NCBI RefSeq assembly: GCF_002863225.1
Contig: NZ_PKEK01000067.1
Location: 33,655-97,654 of the forward strand
DNA from: Mycobacterium sp.
GTDB lineage: Bacteria > Actinomycetota > Actinomycetes > Mycobacteriales > Mycobacteriaceae
Direction of reading: 5' to 3'
DNA: 64,000 nt
Below the pieces are notes generated by a model, which did no database searches, had not been told where the DNA came from, and saw nothing but the letters and a program-made list of their open reading frames with translations. A program made the position numbers and the translations under genes. How positions within the stretch are numbered: position 1 is the stretch's first letter; every line of letters begins with the position of its first letter. Below, piece after piece: positions 1-9,008 of the stretch.

Positions 1-374
1 AGCCGGACGGCTTCAAGCACAAGTCTGAGGTGCTGGCCGGCCACTGCCGTGACGTGGGCACCGACTACGACGCGATTGTCCGGTCGGTCAACGTCAACGC
101 GGTCGTCGACGCAGACCAGCACGGCGTCGAAGACCGCCTGCGGCGCATCCGCGACCGTCTGGTCGGCCCAGTGTCCGAGTCCGCTGCCGATGCGATGATC
201 GGTGGAACCAGCGGACCCGATTCGGCCACCGGCACGCCCGAGCAGGTCATCGAGCGTCTGCAGAAGCTCCGCGACCTCGGGTGCGAATACGTGATCTGCT
301 ACTTCCCCGAGGCCGCCTACGACCGTTCCGGCATCGAACTCTTTGAGCGCCAGGTTATTCCGGCGCTGAGCTAG
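1..374 (+). CDS. LLM-class flavin/F420-dependent oxidoreductase, C-terminal part
   Basis: The reading frame is already open at the left edge (codons in phase from base 3) and ends with TAG at 372-374, so only about the last 124 residues are present. The tail contains TGTPEQVIERLQKLRDLGC followed by a segment ending in a short helix. This is the typical C-terminus of luciferase-like monooxygenases that use FMN or F420, where the TPEQV element closes the TIM barrel. The substrate cannot be told because the catalytic N-terminal part lies outside the window. It converges on the next gene with a 4-base overlap. The family call is good; cofactor choice is inference. Confidence 0.75.
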   Translation, partial: PDGFKHKSEVLAGHCRDVGTDYDAIVRSVNVNAVVDADQHGVEDRLRRIRDRLVGPVSESAADAMIGGTSGPDSATGTPEQVIERLQKLRDLGCEYVICYFPEAAYDRSGIELFERQVIPALS

Positions 375-670
375 ATGTCGCTGGTGACGTATCGAATCTT
401 GACCGCGGGTGCGGCCAGCAGGGGCGGCAGCTGGGTCACCTTGCCTTCGCCGGCGCGGAAGGCGCGGTAGGCGTCGTCGGCTTCGACGGACTCCCAGATT
501 TCGTAGATCAGCCAATGCGCCTCGTCGTCGGCGTCGATGAGCGTCTCGGTTCGCACGTTGCCGTCGAAGCCTCGCGTCACCTGCAGCACGCGGCCCATCA
601 GCTCGCGCCCCGCAGCGACCTCCTCGGGCTTGAACCGGAGTTCAAGTGTCACCGTGACCGTCATCGTCAT
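371..670 (-). CDS. Antibiotic biosynthesis monooxygenase (ABM) domain protein
   Basis: This 99-residue protein is about one ABM domain long. It is a ferredoxin-like fold (beta-rich start TVTVTLELRFKP, then a helix, then WLIYEIWES and a final YRAFRAGEG helix). Members are cofactor-free monooxygenases or quinol oxygenases acting as dimers in the cytoplasm. It is the last gene of a four-gene leftward operon. Its ATG overlaps the stop of the lipoprotein gene (667-670), so translation is probably coupled. The setting next to a sulfonate-type importer and a luciferase-like oxidoreductase suggests oxidation of an imported small molecule, but no substrate can be named. Confidence 0.75.
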   Translation of the reverse strand: MTMTVTVTLELRFKPEEVAAGRELMGRVLQVTRGFDGNVRTETLIDADDEAHWLIYEIWESVEADDAYRAFRAGEGKVTQLPPLLAAPAVKIRYVTSDI

Positions 671-1701
671 CTCCTCGTGGTCGGCTCTTCGTGCTGCTCG
701 CTCGCGAGCACACCGTTGAACCTACGGTCGACCCATTTGCCGAAGTCGGGCGCCTCCGGGATTTGGTCCGCGGCGGCGAACAACTCGGCCAGGCGTTGTT
801 CGGATGCCACCACCTTGTCGTCCAGCGGAACGGTCAGCCGCAGCAGACGACTCTGGGCGAGTGCGGCGATCTTGAGGTTCAAACCGACTGCCGCCGAATA
901 CTTCTTGGCCCACTGATCGGGGTTGTCACGGGCCCACTGCGCCGCCTTCTGGTAGCGGACCAGCAGGTCGGACAAGGCGGTGTTGCGCTGCGGATCGGTC
1001 AGCGCCTTCACCGACGCGCTGCCGAACTGGTAACCGTTCTCGGCCGACCCGATGCTGCGCACCTTCAGCGTCAAATTGGCTTGCGACGTATAGGGTTCCC
1101 AGATCGTCCAGGCGTCGCCCTGTCCGTTGGCGAACGCCGACAACGCATCGGCGGGCTGCAGGAACACCAGGTTGACGTCCTTGGGTTTGATTCCGGCGTC
1201 GGCGAGGTGTTCGAGGATGTTGGCATGGGCCGCGCTGCCCTTGGCCACCAGGATTGTCTTGCCGCGCAGGTCCTGAACGCCCGCGATAGCGGAGTTGGTC
1301 CGGACCAGAATCTGCTCACCCGTCTGCGCGCCGTCGTAGACCGAGATGACGCGCGTCTTCGAGTTGGCCGCGGCGCCGAACACCGGAGGCGTGTTTCCGG
1401 TGACCGCGAAGTCGATCCGACCCGCGTTGAGTGCCTCGATCTGGGGTGGGCCGAAGGTGAATGTCGAAAACTCGATGCGATAGGGCAGACCTTCGAGGGC
1501 GTTGGCTGCCCGCAGCAGGGCTTGGGTCCCGCCCTTCTGGTCGCCGACCCGCAACGTCAGCCCGGACAGCTCCGACGTAGGCACCGTCGGCGGCGCGGTG
1601 AGCGGTTTCGGTCCGGACTCGCGCGACACGCAACCCGTCAGGCCGCCGAGCAGGACTGCTGCGGTGAAGGCGTGAAAGGCCAACCGCCGCTTGGTGATCA
1701 A
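667..1701 (-). CDS. ABC transporter substrate-binding lipoprotein, SsuA/TauA/NMT1-like
   Basis: A 344-residue periplasmic-type binding protein. The N-terminus has a positive start (MITKRR), a hydrophobic stretch and the lipobox LTGC with the lipidated Cys at residue 24, so it should be anchored outside the membrane. The body (LRVGDQKGGTQALLRAANAL, later FAVTGNTPPVFGAA and GDAWTIWEPYTSQ) matches binding proteins for sulfonates, taurine, nitrate and thiamine precursors. Its ATG overlaps the ATPase stop by 4 nt (1698-1701) and its stop overlaps the ABM gene. Ligand unknown: sulfonate is the commonest for this architecture, an inference only. Confidence 0.85.
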   Translation of the reverse strand: MITKRRLAFHAFTAAVLLGGLTGCVSRESGPKPLTAPPTVPTSELSGLTLRVGDQKGGTQALLRAANALEGLPYRIEFSTFTFGPPQIEALNAGRIDFAVTGNTPPVFGAAANSKTRVISVYDGAQTGEQILVRTNSAIAGVQDLRGKTILVAKGSAAHANILEHLADAGIKPKDVNLVFLQPADALSAFANGQGDAWTIWEPYTSQANLTLKVRSIGSAENGYQFGSASVKALTDPQRNTALSDLLVRYQKAAQWARDNPDQWAKKYSAAVGLNLKIAALAQSRLLRLTVPLDDKVVASEQRLAELFAAADQIPEAPDFGKWVDRRFNGVLASEQHEEPTTRR

Positions 1702-2429
1702 TGCCGAACGCCGAGCTTGTCGAGCAGCTCGGAGCGGTAGTCGTCGTGCCGGGCGGTGCGCTCGGACGGACGTGGTGACTCGATGGTGAGGGAGTGGGCT
1801 ACGCGACCCTGCTCGAGCACCAGCACCCGGTCGGCCAACTCGACCGCCTCGTCGACGTCATGGGTGACCAGTAGAACGCCGAACCCGTGAGTCCGCCAGA
1901 GGTCCAGCAGTAGCGCCCGCATGGACAGCCGGGTGAGCGCGTCCAAGGCGCCGAACGGCTCGTCGAGCAACAGCAGCTGCGGTTCGGCCACCAGTGCCCG
2001 GGCCAGCGAAACCCGTTGAGCCTGACCGCCAGACAGCGTCAACGGCCATGCCTCGGCATGCTCGCTGAGCCCGATCTCGGCCAGCGCCAGCTCACTGCGC
2101 GCCCGGGCGGCGTCGCGCGACAACGCGGTGCGGTTGAGCCCGTACTGCACGTTGGTCAGGACGTCGCGCCAGGGAAACAGTCGGGGCTCCTGAAAGGCGA
2201 CCGCGGGTGCCCCGCTGACTTCGCGCTGGCCCGCGTGGTCGTCGGAAAGTCCTGCCAGAACCCGCAATACGGTCGACTTGCCACATCCGCTGCGCCCGAC
2301 CAGCGCGACGATCTCCCCTGCCCGCACCTCCAGCGAGATGCCGTCGAGGATCCGCTTGCCACCGTAGAACTTGTTGACGTTGCTGAGTCGGCCTACGACG
2401 GTGGTCTGCCGTTCGGATGTCACGGTCAT
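1698..2429 (-). CDS. ABC transporter ATP-binding protein, SsuB/TauB-like
   Basis: This 243-residue nucleotide-binding subunit is cytoplasmic and powers the importer made with the flanking permease and lipoprotein. Visible motifs are Walker A GRSGCGKS (residues 45-52), Q-loop Gln80 in VAFQEPRLFPW, signature LSGGQ (132-136), Walker B LLLLDEP (152-158) and the H-loop in LLVTHDVDEAVELADR. The FQEPRLFPW string is typical of nitrate/sulfonate/taurine importers. It overlaps both operon neighbours by 4 nt, so the three subunits are translationally coupled. Confidence 0.9.
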   Translation of the reverse strand: MTVTSERQTTVVGRLSNVNKFYGGKRILDGISLEVRAGEIVALVGRSGCGKSTVLRVLAGLSDDHAGQREVSGAPAVAFQEPRLFPWRDVLTNVQYGLNRTALSRDAARARSELALAEIGLSEHAEAWPLTLSGGQAQRVSLARALVAEPQLLLLDEPFGALDALTRLSMRALLLDLWRTHGFGVLLVTHDVDEAVELADRVLVLEQGRVAHSLTIESPRPSERTARHDDYRSELLDKLGVRH

Positions 2430-3220
2430 GTGCGGTACCTCAAGGCTCGATGTTCCAGCGCCCTGACGATGGCGTCGGTGATGATGCCCAGCAGCGCGTA
2501 GACCGCGAGGCAGAAGATGATGATGTCGATGCGCAGGAAGTCACGCGCGTTGTTGATCAGGAAACCGATGCCCTTGTCGGCGTTGATCTGCTCGGCCACG
2601 ATCAGCGTCAGCCATGCGATTGCCAACGACTGCCGAAGTCCGACCAGCACCTGTGGCGCAGCGCTGGGCAGCAGGATGATCCGCAGCCGTTGCCAGAGCG
2701 AAAAGCCAAGGATGTCAGCGGTTTCCAGCAGCTTCGGGTCGACCTGGCGAATCGCGGAGAAGGTGTTGAGGTAGAGCGGAAAAGCCACCCCGAGTGCGAC
2801 CAGGTTCACTTTGGCCAGCTCGCCGATGCCGAACCACAGGATGAACAACGGGATCAAACCCAGATGCGGCAGCGCTCGCAGCATCTGCAGCGGTGGATCG
2901 ACAGTCGCCTCGATCCAGGGGGAGAGCCCGACCGCAATGCCCAGGGCGACCCCGGTGACCCCACCCAGGAGCAATCCCTCGATGACGCGGAGCCCGGACA
3001 CCTCGAGCGCCTCGGTCAGTTTCCCGTTCTGGATCAGCTGCCAGCCGGCCTCGAAAATCAACTGCGGCGCGGGCAGCACATTGCCGGGGATCAGCCGGCT
3101 GGCGCTGAGTAGTTGCCACAGCACCAGCAGCGCGACCGGCGAGGACCATCGCAGGATGTTCCATCGATGGGTGTCCCAGACCTGGGTGACTCTCGGTGCC
3201 GCCTCGTCGGTGACGGTCAT
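2426..3220 (-). CDS. ABC transporter permease, SsuC/TauC-like
   Basis: A 264-residue inner-membrane subunit with about six transmembrane helices (the first around WSSPVALLVLWQLLSAS). The permease EAA loop lies in the stretch TADILGFSLWQRLRIILLP, the contact point with the ATPase. The frame is open upstream to 3424, but the ATG at 3220 (MTVTDEAAPRV) gives the family length and leaves a promoter-sized gap to the divergent DUF35 gene. It is the first gene of the operon. The substrate is not determined by sequence. Confidence 0.87.
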   Translation of the reverse strand: MTVTDEAAPRVTQVWDTHRWNILRWSSPVALLVLWQLLSASRLIPGNVLPAPQLIFEAGWQLIQNGKLTEALEVSGLRVIEGLLLGGVTGVALGIAVGLSPWIEATVDPPLQMLRALPHLGLIPLFILWFGIGELAKVNLVALGVAFPLYLNTFSAIRQVDPKLLETADILGFSLWQRLRIILLPSAAPQVLVGLRQSLAIAWLTLIVAEQINADKGIGFLINNARDFLRIDIIIFCLAVYALLGIITDAIVRALEHRALRYRT

Positions 3221-3398
3221 TGTGTCGACGCTGGCAGACACACCCGCGGGGCTGAAGAGTTTGACTCCCGGTGAAGGGAAAACGACGGTCGCCCGACATT
3301 CGCGAACAGAAATGAGAATGCGGTTTCCGATTTTGCGGAATGCTGTTGTACCGTTCTGTGAGCGCATTATCAGTTCGGCGGCTGATGGAGGATCTTCG
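3221..3398. promoter_or_regulatory. Divergent promoter region with inverted repeat
   Basis: This 178-bp gap separates the leftward ABC operon from the rightward DUF35-thiolase pair and must hold both promoters. It contains TTCCG-attttg-CGGAA (3325-3340), a perfect 5-bp inverted repeat, followed by TTGTACCGTTCTG (3347-3359). An AGGAGG-like ribosome site (ggaggat, near 3387) precedes the DUF35 start. The regulator is unknown. Confidence 0.45.
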
Positions 3399-3812
3399 AT
3401 GCAGAAGGCAATCGACCCCAGCATCTCTACCTGGCCCGATGACGATCCTCAGCTGATCGGCAGTCGGTGCGGCGCCTGCGCCGCGACCACCTTCCCGGTG
3501 CAGGACCTGTGCCCGCGGTGCAGCGCCGCGGCGATGTCGGAGGTCAAGCTTCCGCGCACCGGGACCCTGATCGCGTGGACCACGCAGGGGTTCCCGCCCG
3601 GCGCCCCCTACGCCGGACCTACCGGTGACGACTTCGTGCCGTTCGGCGTCGGTCTCATCCAGCTGGACGACGTGATCCGGGTCGAAGGTCGGCTGACTGA
3701 AAACGACCCGGCCAAGCTCACCTTCGGCCAGGCGGTCGAGCTGACCATGATTCCGTTCGCCACCGATGCGGACGGCAACGAGATCGTCACGTTCGCTTTC
3801 CAGCCGGTCTAA
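3399..3812 (+). CDS. DUF35 / Zn-ribbon OB-fold acyl-CoA-associated protein (ChsH2-like)
   Basis: The ATG at 3399 is preceded by ggaggat and gives 137 residues. The rubredoxin-like zinc ribbon SRCGACAATTFPVQDLCPRC (two CxxC pairs, about residues 18-37) is followed by an OB-fold. This is the DUF35 architecture that binds the CoA part of substrates and partners thiolase-fold enzymes or MaoC hydratases. It is encoded 15 bp before a thiolase-fold gene, so the two very likely form a complex, as ChsH2 and Ltp2 do in steroid side-chain degradation. The actual substrate is inference. Confidence 0.85.
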   Translation: MQKAIDPSISTWPDDDPQLIGSRCGACAATTFPVQDLCPRCSAAAMSEVKLPRTGTLIAWTTQGFPPGAPYAGPTGDDFVPFGVGLIQLDDVIRVEGRLTENDPAKLTFGQAVELTMIPFATDADGNEIVTFAFQPV

Positions 3813-3827
3813 AAGGAGAAGCCTGAG

Positions 3828-4973
3828 ATGACCAACGACGTCGCCATCATCGGAGTGGGCCTGCACCCGTTCGGCCGCTTCGACAAGACCGCGATGCAGA
3901 TGGGTGCCGAGGCCATCCAGTCCGCGTTGGCCGATGCCCGGGTGGACTGGAAGGACATCCAGTTCGGCTTCGGCGGTAGCCACGAAGTGTCCAACCCGGA
4001 CGCCGTCACCCGTCTGGTCGGGCTGACCGGCATCACGTTCACCAACGTGTTCAACGCCTGTGCCACCGCGGCCAGCGCCATCCAGCAGACCGCCGACACC
4101 ATTCGGCTGGGCAAGTACGACATCGGTATCGCGATCGGGCTCGACAAGCACCCGCGCGGCGCCTTCACCGACGACCCCGCGAAGTTGGCCCTGCCGCAGT
4201 GGTATGCCAACAACGGTCAGTTCGTCACCACGAAGTTCTTCGGCATGAAGGCCAACAAGTACCTGCACGACCACAACATCTCGCAGGCCACCCTGGCCAA
4301 GGTGGCGGCGAAGAACTTCCGCAACGGCGCGATCAACCCGAATGCGTTTCGCCGCAAGCCGATGTCCGAGGAGCAGATCCTCAACTCGACCGTGCTGAAC
4401 TACCCGTTGACGCAATACATGTTCTGCGCTCCCGACGAGGGCGCCGCCGCAGTGATCATGTGTCGCGCCGACATTGCGCACAAGTACACCGACAAGCCGG
4501 TCTACGTGCGCGCCAGCGAGATTCGCACCCGGACCTTCGGCGCCTACGAGGTGCACGCCACGTTCGCCCCACTGGACGAGGATGTCTCGCCGACGGTTTA
4601 CGCGGCCAAGGCCGCCTACGAGGCCGCGGGCATCGGACCCGAGGACGTCGACGTCGCGCAACTGCAGGACACCGACGCCGGTGCCGAGGTGATCCACATG
4701 GCCGAGACGGGATTGTGCGCCGACGGAGAGCAGGAGAAGTTGCTCGCCGACGGGGCCACCGAGATCCACGGCTCCATTCCGGTCAACACGGACGGCGGGC
4801 TGATCGCCAACGGCGAGCCGATCGGCGCGTCAGGCCTGCGTCAGGTGCACGAGCTGGTCCGCCAGCTGCGCGGTGAAGCGGGCGAACGTCAGGTGCCCGG
4901 CAACCCGCGCGTCGGTCTGGCGCAGGTGTACGGCGCGCCCGGTACCGCGTCCGCGACCATCCTGTCGCTCTAG
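3828..4973 (+). CDS. Thiolase-superfamily lipid-transfer/aldolase-like protein (Ltp-type)
   Basis: A 381-residue thiolase-fold enzyme with ribosome site aaaggag upstream. It keeps a Cys at the nucleophile position (NACATAAS, Cys78). The usual GHPxGASG His is replaced by Glu in GEPIGASG, and the C-terminal CGGGG-type Cys loop reads VYGAPGTAS with no Cys. A classical thiolase needs that His and second Cys, so a normal Claisen thiolysis is doubtful. Ltp2-type retro-aldolases that act on CoA thioesters with a DUF35 partner are a better model, and a DUF35 gene lies just upstream. Substrate not known. Confidence 0.8.
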   Translation: MTNDVAIIGVGLHPFGRFDKTAMQMGAEAIQSALADARVDWKDIQFGFGGSHEVSNPDAVTRLVGLTGITFTNVFNACATAASAIQQTADTIRLGKYDIGIAIGLDKHPRGAFTDDPAKLALPQWYANNGQFVTTKFFGMKANKYLHDHNISQATLAKVAAKNFRNGAINPNAFRRKPMSEEQILNSTVLNYPLTQYMFCAPDEGAAAVIMCRADIAHKYTDKPVYVRASEIRTRTFGAYEVHATFAPLDEDVSPTVYAAKAAYEAAGIGPEDVDVAQLQDTDAGAEVIHMAETGLCADGEQEKLLADGATEIHGSIPVNTDGGLIANGEPIGASGLRQVHELVRQLRGEAGERQVPGNPRVGLAQVYGAPGTASATILSL

Positions 4974-4984
4974 CCGGGCCAACC

Positions 4985-6634
4985 TCAGATAGCCGGCCCG
5001 AGCAGGTCGTCGGCGTCGCGGATCACGTAGCCGTAGCCCTGCTCGGCCAGAAAGCGCTGCCGGTGCGCGGCGTACTCCGCGTCCAGGCTGTCGCGGGCGA
5101 CCACCGAGTAGAACACCGCGCCGCCACCGTCCGCCTTCGGGCGCAGCAGCCGGCCCAGCCGTTGCGCCTCCTCCTGCCGTGAGCCGAATGTGCCCGAAAC
5201 CTGCACTGCGACTGAGGCTTCCGGTAAGTCGATGGAGAAGTTGGCCACTTTGGACACCACGAGCGTGGTCACCTCACCGCGGCGGAAGGCGTCGAACAGC
5301 GCCTCGCGTTCGGCATTCTTCGTCGAGCCCTGGATCACCGGGGCGTCCAGCAAGGTTCCGAGCTCGTCGAGTTGATCGAGGTAGGCGCCGATCACCAGGG
5401 TCGGTTCCTTGGGGTGACGGTCCAGAATCGACCTGACCACGGCGACCTTCGAATGTGCCGTCGAGCAGAGCTTGTAGCGTTCCTCGGGTTCGGCGGTGGC
5501 GTAGATCATCCGCTCGTTGTCGGTCATCGTGACCCGCACCTCGATGCACTCCGCCGGTGCGATCCAGCCCTGCGCCTCGATGTCCTTCCACGGCGCGTCG
5601 TAGCGCTTCGGCCCGATCAACGAGAACACGTCACCTTCGCGGCCGTCCTCGCGGATCAGCGTCGCGGTCAGCCCGAGCCGGCGCCGCGACTGCAGATCGG
5701 CGGTCATCCGGAACACCGGTGCGGGCAGCAGGTGCACCTCGTCGTAGACGATCAGCCCCCAGTCGCGGCTGTCGAACAACTCCAGGTGGCGGTACTCGCC
5801 CTTGGTACGGCGGGTGATCACCTGGTACGTCGCGATGGTGACCGGGCGAATCTCTTTGCGCTCGCCGGAATATTCGCCGATCTCTTCCTCGGTCAAGGAT
5901 GTTCGCGCGATCAGCTCGCGCTTCCACTGCCGGCCCGCGACGGTGTTGGTGACCAGGATCAGCGTCGTCGCGCTGGCCTTGGCCATCGCTGCGGCCCCGA
6001 CGAGCGTTTTGCCCGCCCCGCACGGCAGCACCACCACGCCCGAGCCGCCGGCCCAGAACGAGTCGGCTGCCATCTCCTGGTAGTCGCGCAGTTGCCAGCC
6101 GTCCTGCGACAGGCTGATCGGGTGTGCCTCGCCGTTGACGTAGCCGGCCAGATCCTCGGCGGGCCAGCCGATTTTGAGCAGCATCTGCTTGACCCGCCCA
6201 CGTTCGCTGGGATGCACGACCACGGTGTCGTCATCAATGCGGGCGCCCAGCATCGGCGCGATCTTCTTGTGCCGCAGGACTTCTTCGAGTACTGCGCGGT
6301 CGAAGCTGACCAGCGTCAGGCCGTGTACCGGACTCTTCACCAGCTGCAGCCGGCCGTAGCGGGCCATCGTGTCGACGATGTCGACCAGCAGCGGCTGAGG
6401 TACCGCGTACCGGGAGAAGCTGACCAATGCGTCGACGACCTGCTCGGCGTCGTGGCCGGCGGCGCGGGCGTTCCACAGCGCCAGCGGGGTGATCCGGTAG
6501 GTGTGGACGTGTTCGGGTGCGCGCTCCAGTTCGGCGAACGGCGCGATGGCCGCCCGCGCCGCGCCGGCGAGCTCGTGGTCGACTTCCAGCAGCACTGTCT
6601 TGTCGGACTGCACGATCAACGGTCCGTCAGTCAT
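4985..6634 (-). CDS. ercc3: XPB-type DNA repair helicase (ercc3, Rv0861c-like)
   Basis: A 549-residue superfamily 2 helicase with 3'-5' polarity known for the mycobacterial XPB. Domains in order: N-terminal damage-recognition-like region (1-180), helicase domain 1 with PCGAGKTL (Walker A, about 204-211), VYDEVH (DEVH box, 298-301), LGLTATL (320-326) and the RED-type motif REDG (328-331), then helicase domain 2 ending with SRQEEAQRLGRLLRPK. It probably acts in DNA repair and transcription-linked DNA remodelling. It lies 41 bp downstream of the helicase-associated gene on the same strand, as in M. tuberculosis. Confidence 0.93.
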   Translation of the reverse strand: MTDGPLIVQSDKTVLLEVDHELAGAARAAIAPFAELERAPEHVHTYRITPLALWNARAAGHDAEQVVDALVSFSRYAVPQPLLVDIVDTMARYGRLQLVKSPVHGLTLVSFDRAVLEEVLRHKKIAPMLGARIDDDTVVVHPSERGRVKQMLLKIGWPAEDLAGYVNGEAHPISLSQDGWQLRDYQEMAADSFWAGGSGVVVLPCGAGKTLVGAAAMAKASATTLILVTNTVAGRQWKRELIARTSLTEEEIGEYSGERKEIRPVTIATYQVITRRTKGEYRHLELFDSRDWGLIVYDEVHLLPAPVFRMTADLQSRRRLGLTATLIREDGREGDVFSLIGPKRYDAPWKDIEAQGWIAPAECIEVRVTMTDNERMIYATAEPEERYKLCSTAHSKVAVVRSILDRHPKEPTLVIGAYLDQLDELGTLLDAPVIQGSTKNAEREALFDAFRRGEVTTLVVSKVANFSIDLPEASVAVQVSGTFGSRQEEAQRLGRLLRPKADGGGAVFYSVVARDSLDAEYAAHRQRFLAEQGYGYVIRDADDLLGPAI

Positions 6635-6675
6635 GAAACTCCATGCTCCCCATTATCCGGATCGCGCCGACAAGG

Positions 6676-8922
6676 TCATTGCTCATCGGCCGGCATCACC
6701 GACGTGATGCGGTGAATGGCGAAGTCACGGGCGCTGCTGGACGCCGAATCGAACGCGACGAGCTGCCCCCCTCGCACCGCGATCGGCGACACCACCCGCT
6801 GGGTGGCGACACCGGCGGCGTCGACGTACTTGATCAGCACGGTGTCCCGGTCTCGGGCCGCCCGCTGCAGTAGCGACATCGCCACCGCCGGATCGATACG
6901 CAGGCTGTCGAACGGCGCGGTGGTGACTTTCCGCAACACCGCGACCACCGCGCTCAGCGTCTCGTTGCTGGGTTGGCCGCTGGAGCGCCGGGACCGATGG
7001 CGCTGGGGGGCGGGCACCCGTGCGCCGCGGGCCCTGATGTCGACGATGGTGCCGGTGGAGTCCTCGGCGGCCGGGGCGAAGCCGGCGTCCTGCAGGGCCG
7101 CGAGCACTTCGCCGATCGGCGCCTGCGAGATCGCCACGGTCGGCGCCAGCACGCGCAGGCCGAGGTGCTCGGCACCGGCAGCGGCCTGGGCGAGCAGCGC
7201 AGGGTCTTCACATCGCACGAACGACGCGGCCATACCGAGTCGCAGCTGACCATGCCGGCGGGCCACATCGTCGATCAGGTAGGTCAAACCCTGCGGCACC
7301 GGTGTTTTGGAATGCTTGGTGAACAAGGTGTGCAATTCGTCGGCTGTTTTCCCGATGTCAAGGGCATGCCGGATGGACGGCTCGCTGACGCGGTACACCA
7401 TTGCGGTGCCGGCCGATTCGACGGTGGCCACCTTCGCAAGCTCGTCGGCCAAGTCACGTTCCAGCGGCCCGGGCACCACGACGGTCAAGTCGGCCTGCAC
7501 CAGGAAGTAGTCGATCGGGGTGGGCAGCGCGCGTGCCATCGCGGCGATCGCGGCGTCGGCGGCGCCCTCGACGAACACTCGGCCGGGCGTGCTGATCGCG
7601 CCGCGACCCACCAAACCGAGTTTCTGTGCTTCATCCAGGAGGTCGGCGACCGGCGCCGGCTGCAACCGCCTGGCCCACCGCGGGCGTCGCCAGATCAGCG
7701 CCGCCGACGCGGTGTTCTTGTCGACGCCTGAACCTGGCGGCAGCCCGGTCAGCATCTCCAGCAGCAGACGGCGGTCCAATGGTGCAGCCGTCGAGTAGAG
7801 CGAATCGGAAAGCGCAGCATAGGGTTTGGCATCTGGTCCGCGACTCCCGATCAGCGCCGGCCGGGCCGCCAGATCGAGCCAGGTGGAGGCCAACAGATGC
7901 CAGCGCTCGGCGGTGGTGGCCTCGCTGAACCGATCGGCGGCCACCGTCGGGGCCCAGTAGGGCGGATCGCCGACGGCCGGTTGCGGATCCGGCAGTCCGC
8001 TGGCGATCAGTCCGGCGGCGGCGGCGAGTTCGAGGATCAGTCCCAGCCGACTCTCGTCGACCCCGGTGATCTTGGCCAGCCGTCGCACTTCCCGGACGCC
8101 GAGCCCGCCACTGCGTAGCTCGGAAATAGGTGTGGCGCTGAGGGTTTCGATCAGAACATCGACTTCGCGGAGCAAATCGATGATGGCACCGGCGGCCGCG
8201 GCGTCGGCGTCGGCCGGGGTGGTGGTGGTCACCACCGGATCGGGGGCCGCGAGGCGGGCCGGTCCGGCTTCCTCGCCGCGCATCACCTGTCCGACGTGCC
8301 GTGGCAGGATCACCGTGTCGGCATCGATGCGCCGCAGCAGACCTATCGAAATCAACTGTGGCACAGGGCGATCGCCGGGAGCGCCGGGAGCCGCGTCGCG
8401 AGTGCGCCCCAGTGGGGAGCCTTCCAGCAGCCGGTCGAGCACCTCACGCTGCGAATCGTCGAGGCCGTCGATCAGCTCGGCGATCCGCTCAGGACTCTGC
8501 GAGGCGTCCTCCAGCGTCACCTGCCCGACATACCAGGGCAGCCCGCCGCCCGCGTCGGACGCCACCCGGATCTCGTTGTCGCCCCAGGCGAGCGCGCGTT
8601 CCTTCAGGCCCTCGAGCGCGTCGAGAACCTCGGCCTCCGGGGCGCGGTCGCCGATGAGCGTCAGCAATTTGGCAACCGGCACCGGGGCGGTGTCCGCCTG
8701 GAGTACGAGCAGCGCATCGATGACGGCCAGACGCAGGAAGTCCAGCTCGTCGGTGGCGGCCTTGAGTGACTGGCGTGCCTGGGCGCGGGCCGCCAGCGCG
8801 GCGATGCTGCCGGGAGGTGGCTGGGCGAGGTCCGGCCGCAGCTCCAGCAGACGGATCAATCGCTCGTCGGGCAGCTCGGCCAGCCAAGACCCCAGCGGGA
8901 TGCCCGAGGTGTGTTCGGTCAT
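6676..8922 (-). CDS. Helicase-associated (XPB/Ssl2-like) domain protein, Rv0862c-like
   Basis: This 748-residue cytoplasmic protein starts MTEHTSGIPLGSWLAELPDERLIRLLELRPDL. It is rich in short helical winged-helix-like repeats and carries a C-terminal domain (about 600-748) of the helicase-associated type. It lacks Walker motifs, so it is not itself a helicase. It is co-directional with and upstream of ercc3, and the pair is conserved in actinobacteria. A role as a partner in repair is inferred from context only. The ATG at 8922 is the natural start, with the divergent small gene beginning at 9009. Confidence 0.85.
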   Translation of the reverse strand: MTEHTSGIPLGSWLAELPDERLIRLLELRPDLAQPPPGSIAALAARAQARQSLKAATDELDFLRLAVIDALLVLQADTAPVPVAKLLTLIGDRAPEAEVLDALEGLKERALAWGDNEIRVASDAGGGLPWYVGQVTLEDASQSPERIAELIDGLDDSQREVLDRLLEGSPLGRTRDAAPGAPGDRPVPQLISIGLLRRIDADTVILPRHVGQVMRGEEAGPARLAAPDPVVTTTTPADADAAAAGAIIDLLREVDVLIETLSATPISELRSGGLGVREVRRLAKITGVDESRLGLILELAAAAGLIASGLPDPQPAVGDPPYWAPTVAADRFSEATTAERWHLLASTWLDLAARPALIGSRGPDAKPYAALSDSLYSTAAPLDRRLLLEMLTGLPPGSGVDKNTASAALIWRRPRWARRLQPAPVADLLDEAQKLGLVGRGAISTPGRVFVEGAADAAIAAMARALPTPIDYFLVQADLTVVVPGPLERDLADELAKVATVESAGTAMVYRVSEPSIRHALDIGKTADELHTLFTKHSKTPVPQGLTYLIDDVARRHGQLRLGMAASFVRCEDPALLAQAAAGAEHLGLRVLAPTVAISQAPIGEVLAALQDAGFAPAAEDSTGTIVDIRARGARVPAPQRHRSRRSSGQPSNETLSAVVAVLRKVTTAPFDSLRIDPAVAMSLLQRAARDRDTVLIKYVDAAGVATQRVVSPIAVRGGQLVAFDSASSSARDFAIHRITSVMPADEQ

Positions 8923-9008
8923 TGCTGACCAGCGTAAAGCAGTCGCGCCGGTGGGCCTTCCCGGCCGACGGAGGGTAATGCGGGCACCGCCGCGCCCGAC
9001 CTGTCAGA

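Noticed and set aside
2715..4769. Long open frame (about 680 codons) on the minus strand across the ABC permease upstream region and the thiolase gene
   Set aside because: It overlaps two well-supported genes in other frames and has no domain; high GC makes long antisense frames common.
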